DNA from: JAAYTY01 sp964569245
Lineage (GTDB): Bacteria > Fermentibacterota > Fermentibacteria > Fermentibacterales > Fermentibacteraceae
Assembly: GCA_964569245.1 (NCBI GenBank)
Contig: CAZMTK010000002.1
Location: 1 to 64,000, forward strand
Direction of reading: 5' to 3'
Length of the DNA: 64,000 nucleotides
Part shown: positions 1 through 7,351 of the stretch, piece after piece
Numbering within the stretch: the stretch's first letter is position 1
Layout of the letters: every line of letters starts with the position of its first letter
The notes under the pieces: model-generated
The model's database searches: none
What the model was told of the DNA's origin: nothing
The model's input: the letters and a program-made list of their open reading frames with translations, nothing else
Translations under genes and position numbers: made by a program

Positions 1-1
1 G

Positions 2-1960
2 GAGACTATCACGCGCCAGAGCGGCGGAAACCCGTACTACATACGCGAGCTGCTCCGGTCCCTCAGGCAGGGGGGGGCGCTGGCGGGCAGGGTGGAGAGA
101 GGCTACTGCGGCGTGGAGGCCGAGAAGCTTCCTGACGGGATCGTCCAGCTCGTGAGATCGCGGCTCGACCAGCTCGACTCTTCGTCGCGCGAGGTGCTGA
201 GGATGGGGGCTCTGCTGATGGGGAGCTTCGGGCTCGATGCGCTTTCCTTCCTGATGGATATCCAGCCCTTGCAGGCTGCGCGAGCTCTGGAGAGGCCCCT
301 GCGGATGGGGCTGGTGCAGGAGGAGTTCTCCCCGTCGGGCGAGCCCCTGTACCGCTTCAGCCACGACTGCGTGAGGAGCTGCCTGATAGAGGAGCTTTCG
401 ACCGGAGTGAAGAGATCGCTCTGCACGCAACTGGGACGCTATTACGAAGAGAGATGGCGGCGCGGGGAGAAGAATCGGCTGGCTCAGGCGGCATACTGCT
501 ACTGCGAGGGGCTGGACGCCGAGAAGGCGGCGAAGTTCGCGCTGCTTGCGGCGGAGGACGCGAAGGCGCGCCAGGCCACTTTCGACCAGGCCGCCTGGCT
601 CGAGCGCTTCGTCCGTTTCACGACCGCCTCCGGCGCAGCGGACCGGTCGAAGCTCTTCGAAGCATGGCTCGATCTTGGTGGTCTCCACGTGCTGCACGGC
701 CGGCACGAGGATGCGAAGAGGGTCTTCGACATGGCCGAGACTCTGGTTTCCGGCAGCCTCCAGAAGGGCGAACTTGCCTTCGCCAGGGCTTCCCTCTACT
801 ACAACCTTGCCGAATACGACAGGGCGGTGGACGCCTTCTCCGAGGCGTACGGAAGCGGAATCGCCGCGGAGAAGCGCCTTCTCTGCCGGATGAGGATCGC
901 CTTCATCAGGCACATCAAGGGTGCGAGCGACGAGGCGGTCAGGATTCTCGACGAGACTCTGCAGGCCATGTCCTCCCTGCCCGACGGTGTCGAGAAGCGC
1001 AGGCTCGAAGCGACTTACGACAACACCAGGGGATTCATCGACGTGCAGTTCTCCGAGGCCGAGAGGGGCATAGGTCTCTGCCGCAGGGCTGTGAGAACCT
1101 ACAGGGAGATCGGGGACACCAAGCAGCAGGCCAGGGCCATGCTGAACCTGGCGTCCACACTGTCGTCCTTCGGCGCATGGGAAGAGAGGCTGAAGCTCCT
1201 GGGCGAGGCAGTACGCATCCTGACCGAGTCGGGCGACGTCCATTCCCTGATGGTGGCCTATATAAACCTCGGGCAGGTGTACCAGGCAATAAACCAGGAC
1301 GACCTCGCCGAGGAGTACTTCAGGCAGTGTCTCGATCTGGTGGAGGCCACCGGCACACCCCGATTCAGGGTCTGGGCCGAGTGCCATCTCGGCACCATCG
1401 AGGAGAAGCGCGGCAACTACGAGGATTCGCTCAGGCACCTCACCACGGCCGTCACCGCGGCCAGGGAGCTCGACTACACCAGGATGGCCGTCATCTGCAA
1501 CCTGAATATCGCCATCACGCTGGCCCGAATGAGGAGGTTCGGGGAGGCCTGGGAGGTCTTGGGGAGAATCGAGAAGGACCCGGCCATAGACCACATGGGG
1601 GCGGGAATCAGGAGCGCCATGTTCCAGGTCAGGGGGTTCATAGACTGGATGGACGATACAGGCGACCGCAGGGCCAGGCTGGAGGATGCCCTGGAGGTGT
1701 TCGCCCTGTCGAAGGCGTCGAAGGGAGCCGACCTCCTCGAGTCGATAGACACCGCATGGTGCGAGGCCAGGGTCCTGAGGGAGCTGGGCCGGATCGACGA
1801 GGCCAGGGTGGTGGTCGCCGAGGCGGTGATCGACATCGAGAAGTGCCTCGCCGACATCCAGAGCCCGATCATACGAGAGGACCTGAAGAAGGCGGAATCC
1901 ATCGCGGGCCTGCTGGGGATGAACGAGCAGTTCCTGCAGCAGCCCCCGGGCCGGCCCTGA
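2..1960 (+). CDS. AAA-ATPase/TPR regulatory protein, C-terminal part (5' truncated by window edge)
   Basis: The frame is open from base 2, so the gene begins before the window; the first in-frame GTG at 92 is not a convincing start. The first visible codons read SGGNPYYIREL, the conserved GNPxxxxEL stretch at the end of AAA_16-type ATPase modules in PknK-, MalT- and adenylate-cyclase-associated STAND regulators. Next come a helical winged-helix-like segment (R-x-R-L-D-Q-L, then F-x-Y-R-F-S-H-D) and about 450 residues of TPR-like helical repeats. No output domain follows, so any kinase, cyclase or DNA-binding part must lie upstream. The frame ends with TGA one base before a palindromic element. 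It resembles the middle of the composite regulator at 43241-47002. The role is presumably signal-dependent regulation through TPR protein contacts; the target is unknown. Confidence 0.75.
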   Translation, partial: ETITRQSGGNPYYIRELLRSLRQGGALAGRVERGYCGVEAEKLPDGIVQLVRSRLDQLDSSSREVLRMGALLMGSFGLDALSFLMDIQPLQAARALERPLRMGLVQEEFSPSGEPLYRFSHDCVRSCLIEELSTGVKRSLCTQLGRYYEERWRRGEKNRLAQAAYCYCEGLDAEKAAKFALLAAEDAKARQATFDQAAWLERFVRFTTASGAADRSKLFEAWLDLGGLHVLHGRHEDAKRVFDMAETLVSGSLQKGELAFARASLYYNLAEYDRAVDAFSEAYGSGIAAEKRLLCRMRIAFIRHIKGASDEAVRILDETLQAMSSLPDGVEKRRLEATYDNTRGFIDVQFSEAERGIGLCRRAVRTYREIGDTKQQARAMLNLASTLSSFGAWEERLKLLGEAVRILTESGDVHSLMVAYINLGQVYQAINQDDLAEEYFRQCLDLVEATGTPRFRVWAECHLGTIEEKRGNYEDSLRHLTTAVTAARELDYTRMAVICNLNIAITLARMRRFGEAWEVLGRIEKDPAIDHMGAGIRSAMFQVRGFIDWMDDTGDRRARLEDALEVFALSKASKGADLLESIDTAWCEARVLRELGRIDEARVVVAEAVIDIEKCLADIQSPIIREDLKKAESIAGLLGMNEQFLQQPPGRP

Positions 1961-1961
1961 C

Positions 1962-2025
1962 AGGGGACAGACTCCTATATTTTACTGAAGTAATAATTGT
2001 TGTTAAATATAGGAGTCTGTCCCCT
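1962..2025. repeat. Palindromic element A (GGGGACAG family)
   Basis: Two perfect 21-base arms (1962-1982 and 2005-2025) flank a 22-base AT-rich loop. The outer end reads AGGGGACAGACTCC and its mirror GGAGTCTGTCCCCT. The left arm starts one base after the TGA of the preceding gene. The outer end is related to element D at 60.5 kb (AGGGGTCAGAGTC). Such GGGGwCAG-headed palindromes are known as mobile REP/MITE-like sequences near Y1 (RAYT) transposases in many bacteria. As RNA it would fold into a strong hairpin and may also end transcription. Confidence 0.85.
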
Positions 2026-2495
2026 ACAACCTCACCAGCCGGATGGATGACGCCTCGCCATCGACCGCCTCCCGGATCAGGCAGCGTCACGCCCGTCCAA
2101 CAGGAACGAAGAACCCTCCCGGTCGGAGAGGTGGAGGCAGGAGCACAACCGCTTCAGGCCGCACAGCGCGCTGGGCCACCGGCCTCCTGCGCCCGAGACC
2201 GTAACCGACCTTTCCCAGCAAGCTGTAATCGGTCATCATGCTAACTGGAAGCCACTGCGGGCTTACACCTGAGGGTGAGCCTATGAATGGGGCTGGTCAG
2301 GAAAGAGGCAGCTTGCGCACAATCTCTCCCCCTATGATAACATCGCATAATTGATAATCGGCTTGAGGGAGGATCACATCAAGATAATCCAGGGACGCAC
2401 AGAGTGCATTCCCCAGCAGCCAGCTTGTCAGATGCTCATGCAGGGGCGATCATCTACCTGATATCGAACAAGCCCGGAAACCCGGAAGGTGCAGT
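2026..2495. other. Gene-free spacer of about 470 bases
   Basis: I see no convincing coding frame, tRNA or riboswitch here. The stretch 2330-2362 is AT-rich against its surroundings (CATAATTGATAAT) and could hold promoter elements for the GH85 gene, but no good -35/-10 pair stands out. A GGAAGG Shine-Dalgarno sequence at 2484-2489 belongs to the downstream gene. Confidence 0.5.
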
Positions 2496-4733
2496 ATGAA
2501 AGCTCTGCTACTGACGACAGCCCTGATCCTTCCCGCCGCCGCCCAGCTGCCGGGCCAGCCGTGGTCACCCCACTGGTTCGTCGACGAGCTCATCGCATGG
2601 GATCCGGCGTCGGACCCCGACGCGCCCTACAACAGGAGCTGGGTGCCCCTTGCCGACCGCTTCGAAGGCGAGCCGGTGAACCCCCACGCGCGGCCTGGCG
2701 AGGCGGACATCACCGCACTGTGCGCCTGGTACGGCACCAGCACGAACCCCTCGCAGGGGCGCAACGAGTTCGACATGTTCGCCTTCAACTACTGGATGTA
2801 CCTGGACATCATGGTCTTCTGGGGCGGGTCGGCTGGCGAGGGCATCATCCTCGCCCCTAGCCCCTACGTCATCGATGCGGCCCACAGAAACGGCGTGCCG
2901 GTGTACGGCACGATCTTCTTTCCGCCTGCCGTTTACGGCGGCCAGATACAGTGGGTGTGGGACCTCGTGCAGAAGGAGGGAGACACCTTCCCCGTCGCCG
3001 ACAAGCTGATCGAAGCTGCAGAGTACTACGGATTCGACGGCTGGTTCATCAACCAGGAGACCGCGGGCGGCAATGCCCAGATGGCGGTTCTGGTGCGTGA
3101 CTTCATGGCCTATGTCCAGAGCGCCTCCGACATCGACATCATGTGGTACGACGCCATGATCGAGAACGGCGCCATCTCATGGCAGAACGCCCTGAATGCC
3201 AGCAACGACATGTTCTTCCAGGACGGCGAGGTGATCTCCGACGAGTTCTTCATCAATTTCTGGTGGAACCAGACGGGGCTCACGAACTCGGGGATCCTGG
3301 CCGAGGCGCTGGGCAGGAGCAGGTACGAGCTCTTCGCAGGGGTGGACGTGGAGGCCAACGGCTACGGCACAGCGGTGAACTGGCAGGCGGTGTTCCCCGA
3401 GGGTCAGCCCCACCGCACCTCGCTGGGATTCTACAGGCCCGAATGGTGCTACAATTCATCATCCGGCCCCGAAGACTTCTATACGAAGGAGAACCGCTTC
3501 TGGGTGGGGGCCAACCGCGACCCGAGCAACACTTCCACATCCGAAGCCTGGAAGGGAATGGCCCACTACGTGCCCGACCACTCGGCGGTGAACGACCTGC
3601 CTTTCGTCACCAACTTCGATACGGGCCAGGGAAACCTGTACGCGGTGGACGGCGAGGTGCTGAGGACCGGCGAGTGGCAGAACCTCAGCCTGCAGGACCT
3701 GCTCCCGACCTGGCGCTGGATCGCTCAGTCCACGGCCGTCCCGCTGTACCCCGACCTGGCATGGGACGACGCCTACTACGGCGGCACATGCCTGGAGGTG
3801 TCCGGCGACATCGTTCCCGGAGCGCCGACTACGCTGCACCTCTACAGGACGGACCTGCCCCTGACCTCCTCCTCGCTGCTGGCGGCGGCCTTCAGGACGG
3901 GAACTGCAGGTGAGCCTTCGCACATGCAGATCGCACTGGACTTCACCGACTCCCCGGGCTTCACGGAGTTCGTCGAAGCCGGGAGCACAGTGTCGGAGGG
4001 CTGGACTCTCGGCACCTGGAGCCTCTCCCAGTTCTCGGGCCGGACACTGGAGGCGCTGGGGCTCAGGTTCTCCTCGACAACCCCGGTCCCCGGCTACGAC
4101 ATCAGGGTGGGCAGGCTGGGCATCCTGGACGGCCCGCCCGACCCTCCACAGCCCCCCTCGGGCCTGTGGGTGGAGGGCTTCTATCAGACCGACGACAACC
4201 ACGGGACGATTCGGCTGCGCTGGACTCACTCGCCCGACCCGGTGCGCCGGTACAACGTCTATCGGCTCAATCCCGACGACAGCCGCACCTTTCTCGGGGC
4301 CACTCCTTCGAACGCCTACTTCGTGCCTGAGATCGTGCGGGTCGGCTCGGAGGACACGACGACCGTGATGGTAGAGGCAGTGGGTCCCGACTTCTCGGCT
4401 TCTGGATGCGCCTCGACGGTGGTGACTTGGACGACGACCGGTGTCGGCGGCGGCCCGGAAGCCGGCGGAAGCCCCTCGCTCCTGCCGCCCTCGTGCAATC
4501 CCTTGAGGGGGCCGGCGATCCTCGGTTACACTCTACCGGTTGATGCGAGAGCCAGGATCTCCGTCTATTCCGTCGCGGGGCGCGTCGTGGACACCCCTCT
4601 AGACAGCGAAGCCCAGGCGGGATCGCACTCCCTGGCATGGGACGCCTCGCGCCTGGAGCCGGGGGTCTATTTCATCGTCCTCGACGCCTGCGGCGAGTCG
4701 CTGGTGGAGAGATGCGTGGTGCTGAGCCGCTGA
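2496..4733 (+). CDS. Secreted GH85 endo-beta-N-acetylglucosaminidase with C-terminal sorting domain
   Basis: Predicted to cleave the chitobiose core of N-linked glycans outside the cell. Residues 1-17 form a signal peptide (MKALLLTTALILPAAAQ). Residues 25-350 match the GH85 barrel: F-V-D-E-L with W-D-P and N-R-S near 28-48, then N-G-V-P-V-Y-G-T at 132-139, then Y-Y-G-F-D-G-W-F-I-N-Q-E at 177-188. N186 and E188 form the N-x-E pair; in characterised GH85 enzymes Glu is the acid/base and Asn orients the substrate-assisted oxazoline mechanism. A galactose-binding-like beta domain (about 430-545), a fibronectin-III-like module (550-645) and an Ig-like sorting tail (about 660-745, S-V-A-G-R, then G-V-Y-F-I-V, ending V-V-L-S-R) follow. 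The 745-residue length fits a multidomain ENGase. Start ATG has GGAAGG seven bases upstream. Convergent with the carbamoyltransferase gene, 12 bases away. Confidence 0.88.
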   Translation: MKALLLTTALILPAAAQLPGQPWSPHWFVDELIAWDPASDPDAPYNRSWVPLADRFEGEPVNPHARPGEADITALCAWYGTSTNPSQGRNEFDMFAFNYWMYLDIMVFWGGSAGEGIILAPSPYVIDAAHRNGVPVYGTIFFPPAVYGGQIQWVWDLVQKEGDTFPVADKLIEAAEYYGFDGWFINQETAGGNAQMAVLVRDFMAYVQSASDIDIMWYDAMIENGAISWQNALNASNDMFFQDGEVISDEFFINFWWNQTGLTNSGILAEALGRSRYELFAGVDVEANGYGTAVNWQAVFPEGQPHRTSLGFYRPEWCYNSSSGPEDFYTKENRFWVGANRDPSNTSTSEAWKGMAHYVPDHSAVNDLPFVTNFDTGQGNLYAVDGEVLRTGEWQNLSLQDLLPTWRWIAQSTAVPLYPDLAWDDAYYGGTCLEVSGDIVPGAPTTLHLYRTDLPLTSSSLLAAAFRTGTAGEPSHMQIALDFTDSPGFTEFVEAGSTVSEGWTLGTWSLSQFSGRTLEALGLRFSSTTPVPGYDIRVGRLGILDGPPDPPQPPSGLWVEGFYQTDDNHGTIRLRWTHSPDPVRRYNVYRLNPDDSRTFLGATPSNAYFVPEIVRVGSEDTTTVMVEAVGPDFSASGCASTVVTWTTTGVGGGPEAGGSPSLLPPSCNPLRGPAILGYTLPVDARARISVYSVAGRVVDTPLDSEAQAGSHSLAWDASRLEPGVYFIVLDACGESLVERCVVLSR

Positions 4734-4745
4734 AGGCCGCCCGGA

Positions 4746-6524
4746 TCACTCTTTCGAGACCCAGCAGCCTCCCATGGCAAGGTTGTCAATTCCGCTGGCA
4801 AGGAAAGTCTTGAGGGCGTCCGCCGGAGAGCTGACGATGGGCTCTCCCCTGAGGTTGAAACTCGTATTCACGATCACCCTGGCTCCGGTGGCCTGCCCGA
4901 AGGCCTCGATCACGTCGAAGTAGCGGGGATTCCACTCCCTCTTCACCGTCTGCAGACGGCCGGTTCCCATGTGGTTCACGGCGGGGGCGAGGCCGGAGTA
5001 GCGCTCTTTCCAGGGCAGGACGGTAAGCATGAATCTCGAAGGGTAGTCGCCGCAGGGTGTGAAGCCCTCGAAGTACTCCGGGGCTGCGTCTTCCGGCACC
5101 GCCGGGGCGAACGGCCTGAAAGGCTCGCGGAACTTGATCTTCATGTTGATCGTGTTCTTCATAGAGGCCTGGCGGGGATCGGCCAGAATGGAGCGGTTGC
5201 CCAGCGCCCTCGGACCCCACTCGAAGCGCCCCTGGTGGAAGCCGACGACACGGCCATTCAGCATGGCGTCCACCGTGTGCTCGACAAGCCGCTCCTCCGT
5301 CAGTCTCTCGTACCTGACACCGCTCGACTCGAGGGCCGCCACTGTCTCGGCTTCGGCATACTCCTCACCCCAGTAGGCATTGTCCATGACGAAGGCACCT
5401 GGATTGCCCAGCACCTCCTGCCACACCTGGAGGGCCGCACCTAGGGCTCCGCCCGCATCTCCCGCAGCAGGCTGAATGAAGACCTCGTCGAAGCCTGCCT
5501 CTCTTATGACCCTTCCGTTGGCGACCGAGTTGAGCGCCACGCCGCCGGCCATGCACAGGCGGGAGGAACCGGTCTCCTTCCTGAGCGCGCGGGCCATTCC
5601 AAGGACGATCTCCTCGGTCACCTTCTGGATGCTTGCGGCGACGTCGGCGTAGTGCCTGCTGGATCTGACAACGGGGTCGGACGGGCTCGCGCCGGGGTCG
5701 GTCGCCTCGGTGACGAAGGGCGATTCCGGAGTGCGCGGCTCGCCGAACAGGTCCACGAACCTCCTGCCGAAGCTCCTGACCGGCGAACGGTGGTACTCGA
5801 ACCAGCTCATGTCGAGGCTGAAGCTGCCGTCGGAATGGATGTGCACGAGCTTTCCCAGGATGTCGTCCACGAAGCGGGGCTCGCCATAGGGCGCCATCCC
5901 CATCACCTTGTACTCGCCCTCGTTCACCTGGAACCCCAGGAAGGCCGTGAAGGCCGAATAGAGGAGGCCGAGCGAGTGAGGAAACCTCTGCTGGTGAGTC
6001 AGACTTATGCGGCTGGATCCGCCAGCCGTTCTGGATGCAGTGCCGAAGCCCTTCGCGGTGGTCGTCCACTCGCCTACGCCGTCGAGGGTGAGGATGGCCG
6101 CATCGGGGAAGGGGCTGGCGAAGAGCGCGCTTGCGGCATGTGCAACGTGGTGGTCGACGAAGAGGATCCTCTCCGGAGGGATGCCGAGCTCCTTCCTGAT
6201 CCTGTTCCTTATCCATAGCTTCTCGTCGAACCAGTTGATCATGGCCTCGCCGAAGGTCCTCCAGGAGGCAGGAAAGGTGCTCATGGAGGACTGCAGTATC
6301 CTCTCGAACTTGATAAGAGGCTTTTCGTAGAAGACTGCGAAATCGACGTCGGACTTCGATATGCCGGCCTTTTTCAGGCAGAAGGCTATGGACCGGGAGG
6401 GGAAGCCCTCGTCCTGCTTCACGCGGCTGAAGCGCTCCTCCTGGGCTGCCGCCACGAGCACCCCGTCGCGCAGGAGCGCGGCAGCCGAGTCGTGGTAGTA
6501 GCAGCTGAGGCCGAGTATGTACAC
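4746..6524 (-). CDS. NodU/CmcH/SxtI-family carbamoyltransferase
   Basis: O-carbamoyltransferase of the NodU/CmcH/TobZ family, which moves a carbamoyl group from carbamoyl phosphate, via carbamoyl-adenylate, onto a hydroxyl of a sugar or other small molecule. The 592 residues have full family length. The N-terminal Kae1-like half opens with I-L-G-L-S-C-Y-Y-H-D-S-A-A-A-L and E-E-R-F-S-R, continues with the metal-binding H-H-V-A-H-A-A-S-A about residue 125 and T-L-D-G-V-G-E-W-T-T. The YrdC-like carbamoyltransferase C-terminal half carries G-R-F-E-W-G-P-R-A-L-G-N-R-S and N-T-S-F-N. The start lies 10 bases beyond the SxtJ-like stop, so the three minus-strand genes look like one operon. The substrate is not visible from sequence; polysaccharide, glycolipid or a secondary metabolite are all possible. 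Confidence 0.92.
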   Translation of the reverse strand: MYILGLSCYYHDSAAALLRDGVLVAAAQEERFSRVKQDEGFPSRSIAFCLKKAGISKSDVDFAVFYEKPLIKFERILQSSMSTFPASWRTFGEAMINWFDEKLWIRNRIRKELGIPPERILFVDHHVAHAASALFASPFPDAAILTLDGVGEWTTTAKGFGTASRTAGGSSRISLTHQQRFPHSLGLLYSAFTAFLGFQVNEGEYKVMGMAPYGEPRFVDDILGKLVHIHSDGSFSLDMSWFEYHRSPVRSFGRRFVDLFGEPRTPESPFVTEATDPGASPSDPVVRSSRHYADVAASIQKVTEEIVLGMARALRKETGSSRLCMAGGVALNSVANGRVIREAGFDEVFIQPAAGDAGGALGAALQVWQEVLGNPGAFVMDNAYWGEEYAEAETVAALESSGVRYERLTEERLVEHTVDAMLNGRVVGFHQGRFEWGPRALGNRSILADPRQASMKNTINMKIKFREPFRPFAPAVPEDAAPEYFEGFTPCGDYPSRFMLTVLPWKERYSGLAPAVNHMGTGRLQTVKREWNPRYFDVIEAFGQATGARVIVNTSFNLRGEPIVSSPADALKTFLASGIDNLAMGGCWVSKE

Positions 6525-6534
6525 CGAGATCCTC

Positions 6535-7032
6535 CTAGAACTGCCTCTTGCACTCCGCGATGCCGGCAGAGGCGGTCGTCCAGGCCGACCAGCCCGTGGA
6601 ACGCTTCCCCGAGAGTCCCAGCGGGTCGCCTGCGAGGCGGAACAGCAGGGCGAACGGCACCATCACGGAGAAGTAGAAGAGGCCCAGTACGAGCCTTCCC
6701 TGGAAGCTTCCCATGCGCAGGGCGAACCGCTTCCAGGCCGCCAGGAAGCGGGACCGCGAGCGCCCCGCGTCCCTCTTCATCGCGGGGAACGAAGCCCTCC
6801 TGGGCATCGAGACCAGCAGTCCCATCGCCATGCCGGCGCCGGCGGCGATTCCTGCGCGTGTCCAGTGGCCGGCATCTCCGAGCAGGGCTGCCAGGGCGAT
6901 CCAGAGGGCCGGGACGAGCACCAGGTCCACCGCCCCCGGCACCGGGAGCCTCCTGCCCGATGCCATGGATGCTCCCGCCGACCACCCGGCAGTGGAGAGG
7001 ACTATCGCTGCGAGCGTCGCCAGCAGGCTCAC
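6535..7032 (-). CDS. SxtJ-like membrane protein
   Basis: A 165-residue protein from a GTG start at 7032, chosen because it follows the stop of the upstream small gene by five bases and removes a nonsense N-terminal extension. Two or three hydrophobic segments lie in the first 65 residues and another near 115-137 (L-G-L-F-Y-F-S-V-M-V-P-F-A-L-L-F). The tail D-P-L-G-L, G-W-S-A-W and a final C-K-R-Q-F matches the D-P-L... end of SxtJ family membrane proteins. SxtJ is of unknown biochemical role and usually sits between a DUF5989/SxtK protein and an SxtI carbamoyltransferase, exactly as here. A role as membrane partner of the carbamoyltransferase is inference. Confidence 0.72.
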   Translation of the reverse strand: MSLLATLAAIVLSTAGWSAGASMASGRRLPVPGAVDLVLVPALWIALAALLGDAGHWTRAGIAAGAGMAMGLLVSMPRRASFPAMKRDAGRSRSRFLAAWKRFALRMGSFQGRLVLGLFYFSVMVPFALLFRLAGDPLGLSGKRSTGWSAWTTASAGIAECKRQF

Positions 7033-7037
7033 GGATG

Positions 7038-7208
7038 TCAGAACAGGGTGTAGATGAAGGGCGCCACGGCCGAGCCCTGCGCGAACACCAGCAGGGCGAG
7101 GACCAGGACCAGCACCACCACCATGGGGATCATCCACCACAGCTTCCTCTGCCACATGAAGGCGAGAAGCTCGCCGATGATCCCGAGCCTGTCGATGAAG
7201 GCAGACAT
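7038..7208 (-). CDS. DUF5989/SxtK-like small membrane protein
   Basis: A 56-residue protein starting at ATG 7208, preceded by AGGAAG about eight bases upstream. It opens with an amphipathic stretch (L-G-I-I-G-E-L-L-A-F-M-W-Q-R-K-L-W-W), followed by one strong transmembrane helix (about residues 25-44, I-P-M-V-V-V-L-V-L) and a short tail ending I-Y-T-L-F. This is the DUF5989 pattern, in which E-L-x-x-F-x-x-x-R-K-x-W-W-x-x-P is diagnostic. First gene of the three-gene carbamoyltransferase cassette. The upstream open frame extends to 7322 but lacks family similarity and a ribosome site. Confidence 0.78.
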   Translation of the reverse strand: MSAFIDRLGIIGELLAFMWQRKLWWMIPMVVVLVLVLALLVFAQGSAVAPFIYTLF

Positions 7209-7351
7209 CAGACCCCGCTTCCTTTGATTGTGGAATCTGCCGTTCCGCGGGCTCATGGTCAATCGTCCGGGCCTCCCCCTCCTGCCGAGGGGCTTCCCAT
7301 CGGACTCCGCACGGCCTATCATCCGACAAACCGTCCGATCGGAGAACCACC

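Noticed and set aside
2026..2495. Possible tRNA or small RNA in the long spacer
   Set aside because: No cloverleaf with GTTC-like T arm and matching acceptor stem could be found; hairpin potential is weak outside element A.
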